A stretch of 64,000 nt of DNA from Micromonospora sp. WMMD1120 (GTDB lineage: Bacteria; Actinomycetota; Actinomycetes; Mycobacteriales; Micromonosporaceae): positions 2,822,501 to 2,886,500 of the forward strand of contig NZ_JARUBO010000005.1 of assembly GCF_029626235.1 (NCBI RefSeq), written 5' to 3'. The notes under the pieces were generated by a model, which worked only from the letters and a program-made list of their open reading frames with translations, was not told the DNA's origin and made no database searches. Each line of letters starts with the position of its first letter. The first letter of the stretch is position 1. Both the position numbers and the translations under genes were made by a program. This document shows, one piece after another, positions 40,632-52,563 of this stretch.

Positions 40632-41705
40632 TCACCAGGCGGCGATCAGAAAGCCGACGGTGATCAACACCGGTCCGCTGACGGCGGCGACCACCGCCCA
40701 GCGGCGGTGCCGGCGACCGGGCAGCCTTGCCGACCCGGTGCACCGGACGATGCCGGCGGTGCAGCCGAGCACCACCAGCAGGCCGGGCAGCCAGCGCAGA
40801 TGCCGGCTCACGCCGACGTCGGCGTACGCGGTGCCGCTGTCCGCGCCGATCATCCCGGCCGGCAGCGACGTGCCGGCCACGTCCGCTCCGGCGGGCACGC
40901 CGGTGACCCGCACGCCGTGCGCGACGAACCGGCCGTCGTCCGCCAGGAAGGTCCCCCGGCACCGCTGGGTCAGCCCGTCGCTGGTGCAGTCGTCGAGCAC
41001 CACAGCGCCCGCTCGGGCGTGCCCGACCGCCAGCCAGAACGGGCCGGCGCTGACCCAGGCGAAGAAGGCGGTGGCCAGGGTCAACCCCACCAGCGCGGCG
41101 AGGCCGGGCAGCGGGTCCGGCGGTGGGGTCGGCCGGGAGCGCGCCCCGCGCCACGGCAGGCGGAAGCGGCGCTCCCGCCTCGGCGCGGTCTCCGTACGCA
41201 CCGGGGTGCCGTCCCAGTGGACCTGCTCGATCGGCGCCCAGAAGACCACGCCGTCGTCGTCCTGCGGGTCGCCGTCCGGCCGGTGCGGCTCCGGTCGGCG
41301 CTTCTGCTGGCGTACGGGCACCCGGCGGGGCACCGCGTCGACCGGCGCTCCGGTGGTCGGCTCCACCTCGACGGCCGCCCCGGTCGGCTCCACCCCGGCA
41401 GTCGCCGTGCCGGCCGGTGGGCTCGACGTACCCGGCCGGGTCGGGCTGGGTACCGGCGCCGTCGGGGTCGGTCGGGCCGGGGTGGGTGTCGGGGCGACCG
41501 GCGTGGGCCGGGCCGGCGTGGCGGACCTCCCGGCCGGTGTGGGGCGTTGGTCGCTCGGGTCGTCGCCGGGCACCGGCCGGGGTTGTGGGGCGACCCCGGT
41601 GACCCGGGGCGCGGCGACGTCGGGCCCGGGATCGTCGTCGATCGCCGGCCCGGTGGGGCGGTCGTCCTGGTCCCGCGCCGCTGGTCTGCCCGTCACGAGG
41701 TTCAT
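40632..41705 (-). CDS. Hypothetical membrane protein with Pro/Thr-rich N-terminus
   Basis: A 357-residue protein. Residues 1-130 are Pro/Ala/Thr-rich and disordered, 150-190 charged, then about three membrane segments ([52 protein letters not shown]) around an extracytoplasmic loop with Cys pairs ([15 protein letters not shown]). ATG 41705 begins [13 protein letters not shown]. The function is unknown. Confidence 0.6.
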   Translation of the reverse strand: MNLVTGRPAARDQDDRPTGPAIDDDPGPDVAAPRVTGVAPQPRPVPGDDPSDQRPTPAGRSATPARPTPVAPTPTPARPTPTAPVPSPTRPGTSSPPAGTATAGVEPTGAAVEVEPTTGAPVDAVPRRVPVRQQKRRPEPHRPDGDPQDDDGVVFWAPIEQVHWDGTPVRTETAPRRERRFRLPWRGARSRPTPPPDPLPGLAALVGLTLATAFFAWVSAGPFWLAVGHARAGAVVLDDCTSDGLTQRCRGTFLADDGRFVAHGVRVTGVPAGADVAGTSLPAGMIGADSGTAYADVGVSRHLRWLPGLLVVLGCTAGIVRCTGSARLPGRRHRRWAVVAAVSGPVLITVGFLIAAW

Positions 41706-41854
41706 TGCACACCGGCCCGGGGGCCGGAACGGGCAGGTGGGCCGCGTGTCGGCGACAAATCGGACCATCGGGCGGGATCGGCGGGCCGGTCCGCCGGTCC
41801 GGCACCCCCTATTGGTTCGCCGACGCCCCGGGCGGGTCACTAGGCTTGCTGCTC

Positions 41855-43657
41855 ATGAGTCACGTTCTCGCGGCGGTGGCCTGGCCGTACGCCAACGGCC
41901 CCCGCCACATCGGCCACGTCTCCGGTTTCGGCGTTCCCTCCGACGTCTTCGCCCGGTACATGCGGATGGCCGGCCACGACGTGCTCATGGTCTCCGGCAC
42001 CGACGAGCACGGCACCCCGATCCAGGTGCAGGCCGACGCCGAGGGGGTGACCCCGCGCGAGCTGGCCGACCGGTACAACAGGGTGATCGTCGAGGACCTG
42101 CACGGCCTCGGTCTGTCGTACGACCTGTTCACCCGCACCACCACCCGCAACCACTACACGGTGGTGCAGGAGTTGTTCGAGGGGATGCACCGCAACGGCT
42201 ACATCGTGTCGAAGACCACCATGGGCGCGATCTCCCCGTCCACCGGCCGCACCCTCCCGGACCGCTACATCGAGGGCACCTGCCCGATCTGCGGCTACGA
42301 GAGCGCCCGTGGTGACCAGTGCGACAACTGCGGCAACCAGCTCGACCCGATCGACCTGATCAACCCGAAGTCGCGGATCAACGGGGAGACGCCGAAGTTC
42401 GTCGAGACCGAACACTTCTTCCTGGACCTGCCCGCCCTGGCCGACGTGCTGCGGCAGTGGCTGGACACCCGGGAGGGGTGGCGGCCCAACGTGCTGCGGT
42501 TCTCCCGCAACCTGCTCGACGACCTCCAGCCCCGGGCGATCACCCGCGACCTGGAGTGGGGCGTGCCGATCCCGCTGGAGGGCTGGCGCGACCGGCCGGA
42601 CAAGCGGATCTACGTCTGGTTCGACGCGGTGGTCGGCTACCTGTCCGCCTCGATCGAGTGGGCCCGCCGCTCCGGCGACCCGGAGGCCTGGCGCAGGTGG
42701 TGGTCCGCCGACGGTCAGGGCAAGGACGCCCAGTCCTACTACTTCATGGGTAAGGACAACATCGTCTTCCACTCGGTGATCTGGCCGGCGCTGCTCTCCG
42801 GATACTCCGGCGAGGGCTCCCGCGACGGCGAGCCGGGCGAGCTGGGCCGACTCAACCTGCCCACCGAGGTGGTCTCCAGTGAGTACCTGACCATGGAGGG
42901 GCGCAAGTTCTCCTCGTCCCGCAAGGTGGTCATCTACGTCCGGGACTTCCTGGAGCGCTACGACGCCGACGCGTTGCGCTACTTCATCGCCGCCGCCGGC
43001 CCGGAGAGCACCGACACCGACTTCACCTGGGCCGAGTTCCTCCGCCGTAACAACGACGAGCTGGTCGCCGGCTGGGGCAACCTGGTCAACAGGTCCGTCT
43101 CGATGGCGGCGAAGAACTTCGGGGCCATCCCACCGGTCGACCCGGCCGGGCTCACCGAGGCCGACGAGGCCCTGCTGGCGGTGGCCCGGGCCGGCTTCGG
43201 CACGGTCGGCGACCTGATCGGCCGGCACCGGCAGAAGCAGGCCATCGGCGAGGCGATGAGGGTGGTCGCCGAGGCCAACAGATACCTGTCCGAGCAGGCG
43301 CCGTGGAAGCTCAAGGCCGAGGCGGACAAGCCCCGGATGGGCACCATCCTGCACGTCGCCCTCCAAGTGATCAGCGACGCCAACACGCTGCTCACCCCGT
43401 TCCTGCCGCACTCCGCGCAGCAGGTGCACGAGCTGCTGGGCGGCACCGGCGTGCACGCGCCGATGCCGGTCATCGAGCAGGTCGACGACCTCGACGGCGG
43501 CCCGGCGTACCCGGTGCTGACCGGCGACTACACGGTCGGCGCGCGGTGGGAGTCGGTGCCGATCGAGACGGGGCGCCCGCTGTCCGCGCCCAAGCCGGTG
43601 TTCCGCAAGCTCGACGCGTCGATCGTCGACGAGGAACTGGCCCGACTGGCCGGCTGA
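41855..43657 (+). CDS. metG: Methionyl-tRNA synthetase
   Basis: A 600-residue class I synthetase. The HIGH motif is in [12 protein letters not shown]; the KMSKS equivalent is KFSSSRK (residues about 350). A zinc knuckle [14 protein letters not shown] with CDNC lies at about 145-165. Catalytic signatures include [12 protein letters not shown] and [11 protein letters not shown]. There is no C-terminal tRNA-binding extension. It starts the metG-tatD-rsmA-ispE block, though a hypothetical gene on the other strand intervenes. Confidence 0.96.
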   Translation: MSHVLAAVAWPYANGPRHIGHVSGFGVPSDVFARYMRMAGHDVLMVSGTDEHGTPIQVQADAEGVTPRELADRYNRVIVEDLHGLGLSYDLFTRTTTRNHYTVVQELFEGMHRNGYIVSKTTMGAISPSTGRTLPDRYIEGTCPICGYESARGDQCDNCGNQLDPIDLINPKSRINGETPKFVETEHFFLDLPALADVLRQWLDTREGWRPNVLRFSRNLLDDLQPRAITRDLEWGVPIPLEGWRDRPDKRIYVWFDAVVGYLSASIEWARRSGDPEAWRRWWSADGQGKDAQSYYFMGKDNIVFHSVIWPALLSGYSGEGSRDGEPGELGRLNLPTEVVSSEYLTMEGRKFSSSRKVVIYVRDFLERYDADALRYFIAAAGPESTDTDFTWAEFLRRNNDELVAGWGNLVNRSVSMAAKNFGAIPPVDPAGLTEADEALLAVARAGFGTVGDLIGRHRQKQAIGEAMRVVAEANRYLSEQAPWKLKAEADKPRMGTILHVALQVISDANTLLTPFLPHSAQQVHELLGGTGVHAPMPVIEQVDDLDGGPAYPVLTGDYTVGARWESVPIETGRPLSAPKPVFRKLDASIVDEELARLAG

Positions 43658-43695
43658 CCGCACGGCGCTCTCCCGGACCCCGTCCGCGAGAGCCA

Positions 43696-43725
43696 GCGCG
43701 GCGGCCGGGCCTCCGGCCGCCGCGC
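43696..43725. terminator. Hairpin between convergent metG and 43730-44974
   Basis: GCGCGGCGGCCGG (43696-43708) pairs perfectly over 13 bp with CCGGCCGCCGCGC (43713-43725), loop GCCT. It can serve both strands. Confidence 0.7.
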
Positions 43726-43729
43726 GCCG

Positions 43730-44974
43730 TCACATCGCGTACCGCGTGTCCATCACCTGGTCGTCGGTCACCTCGGCGCCCGGCGCCCAGGACTCGTAGA
43801 TGCCCCGCTCCTGGCACTGCGCTCCGGTCGCCGTGACGCTGTCCGGGTTCGGGTGGCGCAGTCGCATCCGCAGCCAACCGGCCTCCTCCCGCAGCACCAG
43901 GCACGGCACCCCCCGCCACCGGGCGAACCGGAGCCGCCGGGCCACCGCGTCCACCGGGTAGCGGGCCGCCCGGGTCATCGCCAGCACCCGGAACCCGCCG
44001 GGCAGGTCGGCCACGGCCTCGTACTCCTCGTCGCCGTATCTGCCGACCAGTTGGGTGGAGCGCGGCGCGTCGGCGTTCGGCACGTACTCCTGGTCCGGGG
44101 AGATGCCCGGCACCCCGGCCAGCAGGTGCCGCCACTGCGGGCCCACCATCCGCAGCCACCCGCGCTGCTCGGCCTGGTAGGTGTAGAGCACCACCTCGAT
44201 GCCCTGGGCCGGGTAGGCGACCAGTGTGGCGTTCGCCGGCATCGGCAGGTCGGCGAAGTCCCTGGTGACGAACTCCGGGATGAGCTGACCGTTGCTGGGC
44301 ACGAACCCCGTGCCGAGCACCGGCGCGCCGAGCCGGTCCCGGGGCGCGAGAGCGGTCAGGCCACGGTGCGCCGCGCCCGCCGGCACGTCGTAGTCACCCG
44401 GGTCGGACGCGCGCCAGCGCAGCGCGTACGCCACGTCGGAGCCCTCCCGACCCACGTCGCCGTCGGTCCGCAGCACCGTCGTCGCCGCCGGCGTACGCAG
44501 GTGTGCCACGTCGTGTTCGCGGAAGCAGAAGCCGTGCGGCAACCAACCCCGGACGTATCCGGACAGCTGCTGGGCCGAGAGCACCTTCAGCATCCGGGTG
44601 CCCCTGCGGACCACCGCCGACGCGCGCGCCATCGCCAGGGTCGGGTCGTTCGCCGCGGCCGGTTGCTGGCTGAGCTGGTGCAGGTGCGCCCACCCGCGCT
44701 CGCGGTGCGCCGGCACCAGCAGCGGCGCCTCCGGCTCGTCGGCTGGTTCGGTCGCCCCGTGCACCGCTGTCACCTCGGTGACGTGTACGAACCGACGCCA
44801 CGGCAGGGCGCTGCCCGGGCGGGGCGCCCACTCGAAACCGTCCACCTCGTCCGCGCTGAACAACTCGTACGCGGCCCCGCGGGCGATCTCCTCGGCCGGG
44901 TAGACGCCCCCGGCGTACGCCACGCGCAGCCCGGTCCGCTCGTCGGCGGTCCCGCCGACCTCCGGGGTGACGCT
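43730..44974 (-). CDS. Hypothetical protein
   Basis: A 414-residue soluble protein without signal peptide or clear membrane segment. Segments such as RVAYAGGVYPAEEIARGAAY, HGATEPADEPEAPLLVPAHR and ERGWLRMVGPQWRHLLA suggest a beta-rich, possibly duplicated fold, but no family is recognised. GTG 44974 follows GGAGGAGGTGACGGC; an in-frame GTG-type start 13 codons upstream is weaker. It lies between metG and tatD on the opposite strand. Confidence 0.65.
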   Translation of the reverse strand, partial: SVTPEVGGTADERTGLRVAYAGGVYPAEEIARGAAYELFSADEVDGFEWAPRPGSALPWRRFVHVTEVTAVHGATEPADEPEAPLLVPAHRERGWAHLHQLSQQPAAANDPTLAMARASAVVRRGTRMLKVLSAQQLSGYVRGWLPHGFCFREHDVAHLRTPAATTVLRTDGDVGREGSDVAYALRWRASDPGDYDVPAGAAHRGLTALAPRDRLGAPVLGTGFVPSNGQLIPEFVTRDFADLPMPANATLVAYPAQGIEVVLYTYQAEQRGWLRMVGPQWRHLLAGVPGISPDQEYVPNADAPRSTQLVGRYGDEEYEAVADLPGGFRVLAMTRAARYPVDAVARRLRFARWRGVPCLVLREEAGWLRMRLRHPNPDSVTATGAQCQERGIYESWAPGAEVTDDQVMDTRYAM

Positions 44975-45099
44975 CACGCCGTCACCTCCTCCGTCGGCAG
45001 CGGGCTCGCTCACCGGCGACGGTAGAGTCGCGCGGCGTAGTCGAGGTGAACGTCGGGTGGCGGGCAGATGGACAGGCCCGGTGTGTGATGCTGTCGCTG

Positions 45100-45987
45100 A
45101 TGAGCGAGCCCACTGAGTCCCGCCGCGAGCGGGCCGCGCGACGGGCCGGAGAGTTTCCGCCCGCCCCCGAGCCGCTGCCCCGCCCGGTGCTGGACAGCCA
45201 CACGCACCTGGACATCACCGTCAGCGAGGCCGGCGTGCCCGGCGGCGGGCCGGCCGACGATCCGGTCGCCACGGCGATCGCGGTGGCCACCGGGGTCGGC
45301 GTGGACCGGCTGGTCCAGGTGGGCGTGGACGTCGCCTCCTCACGGTGGGGGGCGAAGACCGCCGACGAGTACCCGGCCGTGCTGGCCACAGTGGCCCTGC
45401 ACCCGAACGAGGCTCCCCGGTTGGCCGACCTGGACGAGGCGCTGCGGGAGATCGAGTCGCTCGCTGCCCGGGACCGGGTCCGGGGCATCGGCGAGACCGG
45501 CATGGACTTCTTCCGGACCGGCGACGAGGGGCGTGCCGCGCAGGAGGAGAGTTTCCGGGCGCACATCGCCATCGCCAAGCGGTACGACAAGACGCTCGTC
45601 ATCCACGACCGGGACGCGCACGCCGACGTGCTGCGGATCCTCGACGACGAGGGCGCTCCCGACCGGGTGGTGCTGCACTGCTTCTCCGGCGACGCCGACT
45701 TCGCCCGGGAGTGTGTTCGCCGGGGCTACCTGTTGAGCTTCGCCGGCACCGTCACCTTCGGCAGTGCCGCCGCGCTGCGCGAGGCCGCCGCGCTGACCCC
45801 GGTGGACCAACTGCTGGTGGAGACCGACGCCCCGTATCTCACCCCGATGCCGCATCGCGGCCGGCCGAACGCCTCGTACCTGATCCCGCTGACCGTCCGC
45901 GCGCTCGCCGCGACCACCGGCAGCGACCTGGACGAGCTGTGCGCTGCCATTTCCGCCACCGGTGACCGGGTCTTCGGCCCGTGGTGA
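45100..45987 (+). CDS. TatD-family metal-dependent hydrolase
   Basis: A 295-residue TIM-barrel hydrolase. Metal ligands: LDSHTHLD (His34, His36), [29 protein letters not shown] and the C-terminal [10 protein letters not shown]. The family includes DNases and D-aminoacyl-tRNA-related activities; the exact substrate is uncertain. ATG 45100 ([10 protein letters not shown]) is chosen over 45088. Confidence 0.9.
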   Translation: MSEPTESRRERAARRAGEFPPAPEPLPRPVLDSHTHLDITVSEAGVPGGGPADDPVATAIAVATGVGVDRLVQVGVDVASSRWGAKTADEYPAVLATVALHPNEAPRLADLDEALREIESLAARDRVRGIGETGMDFFRTGDEGRAAQEESFRAHIAIAKRYDKTLVIHDRDAHADVLRILDDEGAPDRVVLHCFSGDADFARECVRRGYLLSFAGTVTFGSAAALREAAALTPVDQLLVETDAPYLTPMPHRGRPNASYLIPLTVRALAATTGSDLDELCAAISATGDRVFGPW

Positions 45988-46033
45988 GCCCGGCCCGCCG
46001 GTCGGCATCGACCCCGTCGCTACGCTGGCGGGC

Positions 46034-46903
46034 ATGACCGGTCTCCTCGGCCCGGCGGAGATCCGGGAACTCGCCGCCCGGCTGGGCGTCGCGCCCACCA
46101 AGAAGCTGGGCCAGAACTTCGTGCACGACCCGAACACCGTGCGTCGGATCGTCACCGCCGCTGGCCTGACCCCCGACGACGTGGCGCTGGAGGTGGGCCC
46201 GGGGCTCGGCTCGTTGACGGTGGGGCTGTTGCCGGTCGCCGGGCACGTGCACGCCGTGGAGATCGATCCGGTGCTCGCCGGGGCGCTGCCGGAGACCGCC
46301 GCGCGGCACGCCGGGGCCGACGCGGCCCGGCTCACCGTGCACCAGGCCGACGCGCTGCGTGTCGACGCCGCCGAACTGGCCGATCCGCCACCGACGGCGC
46401 TGGTGGCGAACCTGCCCTACAACGTGGCGGTACCGGTGGTGCTGCACCTGCTCGCCGTGCTGCCCACCCTGCGCCACGGCCTGGTGATGGTGCAGAAGGA
46501 GGTCGCCGACCGGCTCGTCGCCGGTCCCGGCTCCAAGGTGTACGGCATCCCGTCGGTCAAGCTCGCCTGGTACGCCCAGGCCCGCAGCGCCGGTCGGGTG
46601 CCGCCGAACGTGTTCTGGCCGGTGCCCAACGTCGACTCGGGTCTGGTCTCCTTCGCCTGTCAGGAGCCACCCCGCGGCGACGTGTCCCGGGAACGGGTCT
46701 TCGCTGTGGTGGACGCGGCGTTCGCGCAGCGCCGCAAGACGTTGCGCGCCGCGCTGGCCGGCTGGGCCGGTGGCGCGGACCGGGCCGCCGAGGCGCTCAC
46801 CGCCGCCGGTGTGGACCCCGGCGCCCGCGGGGAGTCGCTGACCGTCGAGCAGTTCGCCGCCATCGCCGCGTCGGCCCCGGTCGGTACGACGGCCGCGAAG
46901 TAG
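46034..46903 (+). CDS. rsmA: 16S rRNA dimethyladenosine transferase
   Basis: A 289-residue KsgA-type enzyme that dimethylates A1518 and A1519 of 16S rRNA using S-adenosylmethionine. Motifs: [40 protein letters not shown] and [12 protein letters not shown]. In many actinomycetes an rpf gene lies between tatD and rsmA; none is present here. Confidence 0.95.
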   Translation: MTGLLGPAEIRELAARLGVAPTKKLGQNFVHDPNTVRRIVTAAGLTPDDVALEVGPGLGSLTVGLLPVAGHVHAVEIDPVLAGALPETAARHAGADAARLTVHQADALRVDAAELADPPPTALVANLPYNVAVPVVLHLLAVLPTLRHGLVMVQKEVADRLVAGPGSKVYGIPSVKLAWYAQARSAGRVPPNVFWPVPNVDSGLVSFACQEPPRGDVSRERVFAVVDAAFAQRRKTLRAALAGWAGGADRAAEALTAAGVDPGARGESLTVEQFAAIAASAPVGTTAAK

Positions 46904-46935
46904 GCTGACGCCGTGCCCGCCGAGGAGGTGTACGA

Positions 46936-47520
46936 ATGACCGCGCAGCCGATCGAGCCCGCCGCCCACGGGATGTGGAGTCCGGACCCCGTCCGGCAGCG
47001 GCTGGCCAACCACACCATCGAGGACGTGCTGGCCCTGCCGGACGACGCCCCCCGCGTCGAGCTACGTGACGGAGTCCTCGTCGTGGTCCCCTCGCCCACC
47101 TTTGGCCATCAGAACATCGGCAACCTGTTGTGGATGTGGCTGCGACAGCACGCGCCGGACGAGCTGACGCCCGCCACCGCCGTCGGGGTGGCGATCAACT
47201 ACCGGAACACCCTCGAACCCGACGTGGTCCTGTTGAAGCGTCCGGTGGCGGTCGACCATCACTATTTTGAGGCCGAGCAGGTCGTGCTCGCCGTCGAGGT
47301 CGTCTCGCCCGGCACCCGACGTCGGGACCGGTTGGAGAAGCCGGCGGACTACGCCGACGCCGGTATCCGGCACTACTGGCGGATCGAGCAGAATCCGGTG
47401 CACGTGTACGCGTACGACCTGGTCGACGGCCGGTACGAACTGGCTGCTGACTCTGCCGAGGAGCTGATCGTGGCCAAGCCGTTTGACATCCGCCTGCGCG
47501 TGCGGGACATCACCCCGTGA
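46936..47520 (+). CDS. Uma2-family (DUF820) putative endonuclease
   Basis: A 194-residue restriction-endonuclease-fold protein. Signature pieces: LPDDAPRVELRDGVLVVVPS, SPTFGHQNIGNLLW, LEPDVVLLKRP (catalytic Asp), VLAVEVVSPGTRRRDRLEKP (E-V-S and K motif) and YADAGIRHYWRIEQ. Function is unproven; the family is greatly expanded in cyanobacteria and common in actinomycetes. Its stop overlaps the ispE start (GTGA), and it sits between rsmA and ispE, which are usually adjacent. Confidence 0.88.
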   Translation: MTAQPIEPAAHGMWSPDPVRQRLANHTIEDVLALPDDAPRVELRDGVLVVVPSPTFGHQNIGNLLWMWLRQHAPDELTPATAVGVAINYRNTLEPDVVLLKRPVAVDHHYFEAEQVVLAVEVVSPGTRRRDRLEKPADYADAGIRHYWRIEQNPVHVYAYDLVDGRYELAADSAEELIVAKPFDIRLRVRDITP

Positions 47521-48467
47521 CCGAGGCCTGGCGACCGGACGACGAGGACGAGCGACGGGGTGCCGTCGGGCCGGTGCGGGTCCGGGTGCCGGCGAAGGTC
47601 AACCTGCACCTCGGGGTGGGTCCGCTGCGCCGCGACGGCTACCACGAGCTGAACACGATCTACCACGCCATCTCGATCTACGACGAGCTGACCGCCCGCC
47701 GGGGTGACACCCTCGCCCTGACCATGGAGGGTGAGGGCACCGGCGAGCTGGCGCTGGACGACAGCAACCTGGTGATCCGTGCGGCACACGCCCTCGCCGG
47801 GTACGCGGGCGTGCTGCCGCACGCGCGACTGCACCTGCGCAAGCAGATCCCCCTCGCCGGTGGGCTGGCCGGCGGCAGCGCCGACGGGGCCGCCGCGTTG
47901 GTGGCCCTCGACGCGCTCTGGGGCACCGGGCTCTCCCGGGACGAGCTGGCCGGGATCGCCGCCGACCTGGGCTCCGACGTGCCCTTCCTGATCTACGGCG
48001 GCACCGCGCTGGGCACCGGCCGGGGCGAGGCGGTCAGCCCGGTGCTGGCCCGGCCCACCTCGTGGCACTGGGTGGTGGCGATCGCCGACGGCGGCCTCTC
48101 CACCCCGGCCGCCTACCGGGAGCTGGACCGGCTCCGCGACTCGGGCGCCGCCAGCGAGCCGTTGGGCAGCACCGACGCCCTGCTGGCCGCGCTGCGCCAG
48201 CGCGACCCCCGGGTGCTCGCCGGCACGCTCGGCAACGACCTGCACGATGCCGCGCTGACCATGCGTCCGGCGCTCGCCGACACGCTCAAGGCCGGGGAGG
48301 CGGCCGGGGCGCTCACCGGCATCGTCTCCGGCTCGGGCCCGACCTGCGTCTTCCTCGCCGCCAGCGCGGCCGACGCGGAGCGGATCGCCGCCGAGCTGAG
48401 CGCCGCGGGCGTGTGCCGGGAGGCGCGGGTCGCGCACGGTCCGGTCGCCGGGGCCCGGCTCGTCTGA
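47517..48467 (+). CDS. ispE: 4-diphosphocytidyl-2-C-methyl-D-erythritol kinase
   Basis: A 316-residue GHMP kinase of the non-mevalonate isoprenoid pathway. Motifs: RVPAKVNLHLGVGPLRRDGY near the N-terminus, the ATP-binding Gly-rich loop PLAGGLAGGSADGAA, LGSDVPFLIYGGTALGTGRG and SGSGPTCVFLAAS. GTG 47517 overlaps the upstream stop by four bases. Confidence 0.95.
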   Translation: MTEAWRPDDEDERRGAVGPVRVRVPAKVNLHLGVGPLRRDGYHELNTIYHAISIYDELTARRGDTLALTMEGEGTGELALDDSNLVIRAAHALAGYAGVLPHARLHLRKQIPLAGGLAGGSADGAAALVALDALWGTGLSRDELAGIAADLGSDVPFLIYGGTALGTGRGEAVSPVLARPTSWHWVVAIADGGLSTPAAYRELDRLRDSGAASEPLGSTDALLAALRQRDPRVLAGTLGNDLHDAALTMRPALADTLKAGEAAGALTGIVSGSGPTCVFLAASAADAERIAAELSAAGVCREARVAHGPVAGARLV

Positions 48468-48544
48468 CCACCCGGCGCGTCGGTCGCCAGCGGGGCCGTG
48501 GGCACGCGGCGCGGGCTTCCGAGGTGTCCGCGTACCCTTGGGTC

Positions 48545-48581
48545 AGGCGTCCCGTGGTGCCCGCCGGCACCGGGACGCCTT
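48545..48581 (+). terminator. Hairpin between ispE and the ABC-F gene
   Basis: GGCGTCCC and GGTGCC (48546-48561, with a two-base bulge) pair with GGCACC and GGGACGCC (48566-48579), followed by TT. It lies 18 bp before the ABC-F start codon, so it could also act in its leader. Confidence 0.5.
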
Positions 48582-48599
48582 GATCATGAAGGGTGGAAC

Positions 48600-50405
<1,806 letters not shown>

Positions 50406-50505
50406 TCGACCGGCGCGCGTCCCCCCGGGGCCGCGTGCGGCAGCACACCGGCACATGCGAGACAATCGACGGCGACACTCACCTCACCGCGTTGGAGACA
50501 CAGAC

Positions 50506-50958
50506 ATGCACACCCCCGTCAACCACCCCGCGCGACCGATCCACCGGGCGATCGGCGGGCTGACCGGTCTGTACCTGGTCGTCTTCGGCGTGCTCGGCAT
50601 CATCACGAGCGCCGGCAACGAGATCCTCGCGCAGGACGACACCCGCGTCCTCGGTCAGGGCACCAACCTCGGCTTCTCGCTGCTCAGCGTGCTGATCGGG
50701 CTCGTCGTGCTGGTCGGTACGGCGCTCGGCCGCAACATCGACGTGGCCATCAACCAGTGGCTGGCGTACTCGCTGATGGTGATCGGCCTGGGCGGTCTGG
50801 CGTTCATCCGGACCGACGCCAACATCTTCAACTTCAGCGTCGTCACGGTGATGGTGGTGCTGTCGATCAGCCTGGTGCTGCTCGTCATCGGCATGTACGG
50901 CAAGGTCGGCACCGACGAGGAGGCCGAGGCGTTCCAGAAGGCTCGTCTCGTGCTCTGA
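50506..50958 (+). CDS. DUF4383 membrane protein, copy 1
   Basis: A 150-residue protein with four membrane helices, beginning MHTPVNHPARPIHRAIGGL. The VNHPARP..R opening and the loop with RTDANIFNFS before the last helix mark the DUF4383 family. It is a tandem paralogue of 51165-51641. The function is unknown. Confidence 0.85.
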   Translation: MHTPVNHPARPIHRAIGGLTGLYLVVFGVLGIITSAGNEILAQDDTRVLGQGTNLGFSLLSVLIGLVVLVGTALGRNIDVAINQWLAYSLMVIGLGGLAFIRTDANIFNFSVVTVMVVLSISLVLLVIGMYGKVGTDEEAEAFQKARLVL

Positions 50959-50981
50959 GGGTTCTCTTCGGTTGCGGTGGT

Positions 50982-51055
50982 GGTTTTCGCCGGAGCCCGA
51001 GCTGCTCCGGGCGGTCAGGCCTGATCCCTGCGCAGCTCGGGCTCCGGCGAAAACC
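50982..51055. repeat. Perfect 24-bp inverted repeat between DUF4383 paralogues
   Basis: Arm 50982-51005 is the exact reverse complement of 51032-51055 (outer ends GGTTTTCGCC and GGCGAAAACC), with a 26-base loop. A transcript would fold into a very stable hairpin. It may be the terminator of copy 1, or a mobile or REP-like element. Confidence 0.9.
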
Positions 51056-51164
51056 TGACCTGGTCCGGCCCTCGGCGGACCCTTCCGGGGTTGTGGTTTC
51101 TTCGGACAGTTGCCTCTGCCCTGGGTGACAATCCTCCTGAACCGGTCATTCAGGGGGTCTGGTT

Positions 51165-51641
51165 ATGCCGCACTTTCCGGTCAATCATCCGGCACGGCCG
51201 CTCTACCGGGTGCTCTCCGGGCTGATCGGCGTCTACATTCTGGTCTTCGGCGTCTGGGGGGTCGCCGAGACGATCGGGGAACCACTCTTCGCCCGGAACA
51301 GCACCTGGGCCCTCGGGCTCCGGACCAACCTGGCGTTCTCGCTCGCCTCGGTGATCTTCGGGATCGTTCTGATCATCGGGGCGTCGCGGCGCACCAACCT
51401 CGGTCACTACATGAATCTCACCGCCGGCGCGGTGTTCCTCGTGACCAGCATCCTGATGATGTCGGTGCTGCAGACCGAGGCGAACTTCCTCAACTTCTCG
51501 ATGTCGACGGTGATCGTGTCGATGTTGTTCGGGCTGATCCTGCTGGGCACCGGCCTCTACGACAAGGTCGGTCCACCGGAGCACGCCGAGGCGGAGCTGG
51601 ACCGCCGCAAACACCCGGTGGCCGACGCGCACCGCCGCTGA
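51165..51641 (+). CDS. DUF4383 membrane protein, copy 2
   Basis: A 158-residue, four-helix protein beginning MPHFPVNHPARPLYRVLSGL and containing LQTEANFLNFSMSTVI, corresponding to RTDANIFNFSVVTVM in copy 1. The C-terminal tail is more basic (AELDRRKHPVADAHRR) than the acidic tail of copy 1. Tandem duplication followed by divergence is clear; the function is unknown. Confidence 0.85.
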   Translation: MPHFPVNHPARPLYRVLSGLIGVYILVFGVWGVAETIGEPLFARNSTWALGLRTNLAFSLASVIFGIVLIIGASRRTNLGHYMNLTAGAVFLVTSILMMSVLQTEANFLNFSMSTVIVSMLFGLILLGTGLYDKVGPPEHAEAELDRRKHPVADAHRR

Positions 51642-51647
51642 CTCCGG

Positions 51648-52340
51648 TCAGCGGCGGCGCGCCGTGATCAGCGTCGGCTTCGCCTCCAGGTGCGACAACC
51701 CGTTCCAGGCGAGGTTGACCAGGTGCGCCGCCACTGTCTCCTTGCGCGGCTTGCGCACCTCCAGCCACCAGCGCCCGGTGAGCGCCACCATCCCGACCAG
51801 CGCCTGCGAGTACAGTTCGGCGAGCTTCGGGTCGTACCCCCGGCTCTTGAACTCGGCGCCCAGGATGTGCTCGACCTGGTGTGCCACGTCGTTCATCACG
51901 CTGCTGAAGTTGGCGGTGCCGGACATCAGCGGTGACTCGCGGACCAGCACCCGGAAGCCGCTGGTCTCCTCCTCGATGTAGCCCAGCAGGGCCAACGCGG
52001 CCTGCTCCAGCAGCTCTCGGGGATGCCCGGCGGTGAGTGCCGTGGTGATCCGGTCGAGGAGGGCCCGGACCTCCCGGTCCACCACCACCGCGTAGAGCCC
52101 CTCCTTGCCGCCGAAGTGCTCGTACACGACCGGCTTGGAGACCTTGGCGCGGGCCGCCACCTCCTCGATGGAGGTGGCGTCGAAACCGCGCTCGGCGAAG
52201 AGTTGCCGACCTGTCGCGATCAACTGCTCGCGTCGTTGGGCAGCGGACATGCGTACCCGGGAGGTGGTCTTGGGTTTGGCCGCCGGCGTCGTTCGCCGGG
52301 CGCCGACACCTGCGCTGTCCCCGTCGTTGACCTGGGGCAT
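51648..52340 (-). CDS. TetR-family transcriptional regulator
   Basis: A 230-residue regulator. The helix-turn-helix lies within RREQLIATGRQLFAERGFDA through ARAKVSKPVVYEHFGGKEGL (residues about 35-80), then a ligand-binding all-helical domain with the GYIEEETSGFRVLVRESPLM segment. The start is ATG 52340; a further in-frame ATG at 52406 is possible. It lies downstream of an acyl-CoA desaturase on the same strand and may control it through the sites at 53572-53598. Confidence 0.87.
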   Translation of the reverse strand: MPQVNDGDSAGVGARRTTPAAKPKTTSRVRMSAAQRREQLIATGRQLFAERGFDATSIEEVAARAKVSKPVVYEHFGGKEGLYAVVVDREVRALLDRITTALTAGHPRELLEQAALALLGYIEEETSGFRVLVRESPLMSGTANFSSVMNDVAHQVEHILGAEFKSRGYDPKLAELYSQALVGMVALTGRWWLEVRKPRKETVAAHLVNLAWNGLSHLEAKPTLITARRR

Positions 52341-52563
52341 GTCGCCGCCTTGCTGGCGCTCGGTGACGCCCTGCCGTGGAATGGTGCCTTCGCTGTGCCC
52401 GTTCACGTCGTCGCCTCACTGACAGGCGGTCCGGCCGCCCTGCCGCGCCGTTCGACCGTGCCCGGATCGGACCCGGCTCCCCGTCCGCCGAGCCGTCCGG
52501 TCCCCCCGCGTGGCTCGGTCATCCGGTCATCCTGCCAGGCGGCATCCGCCTGCACCGCCCGGT

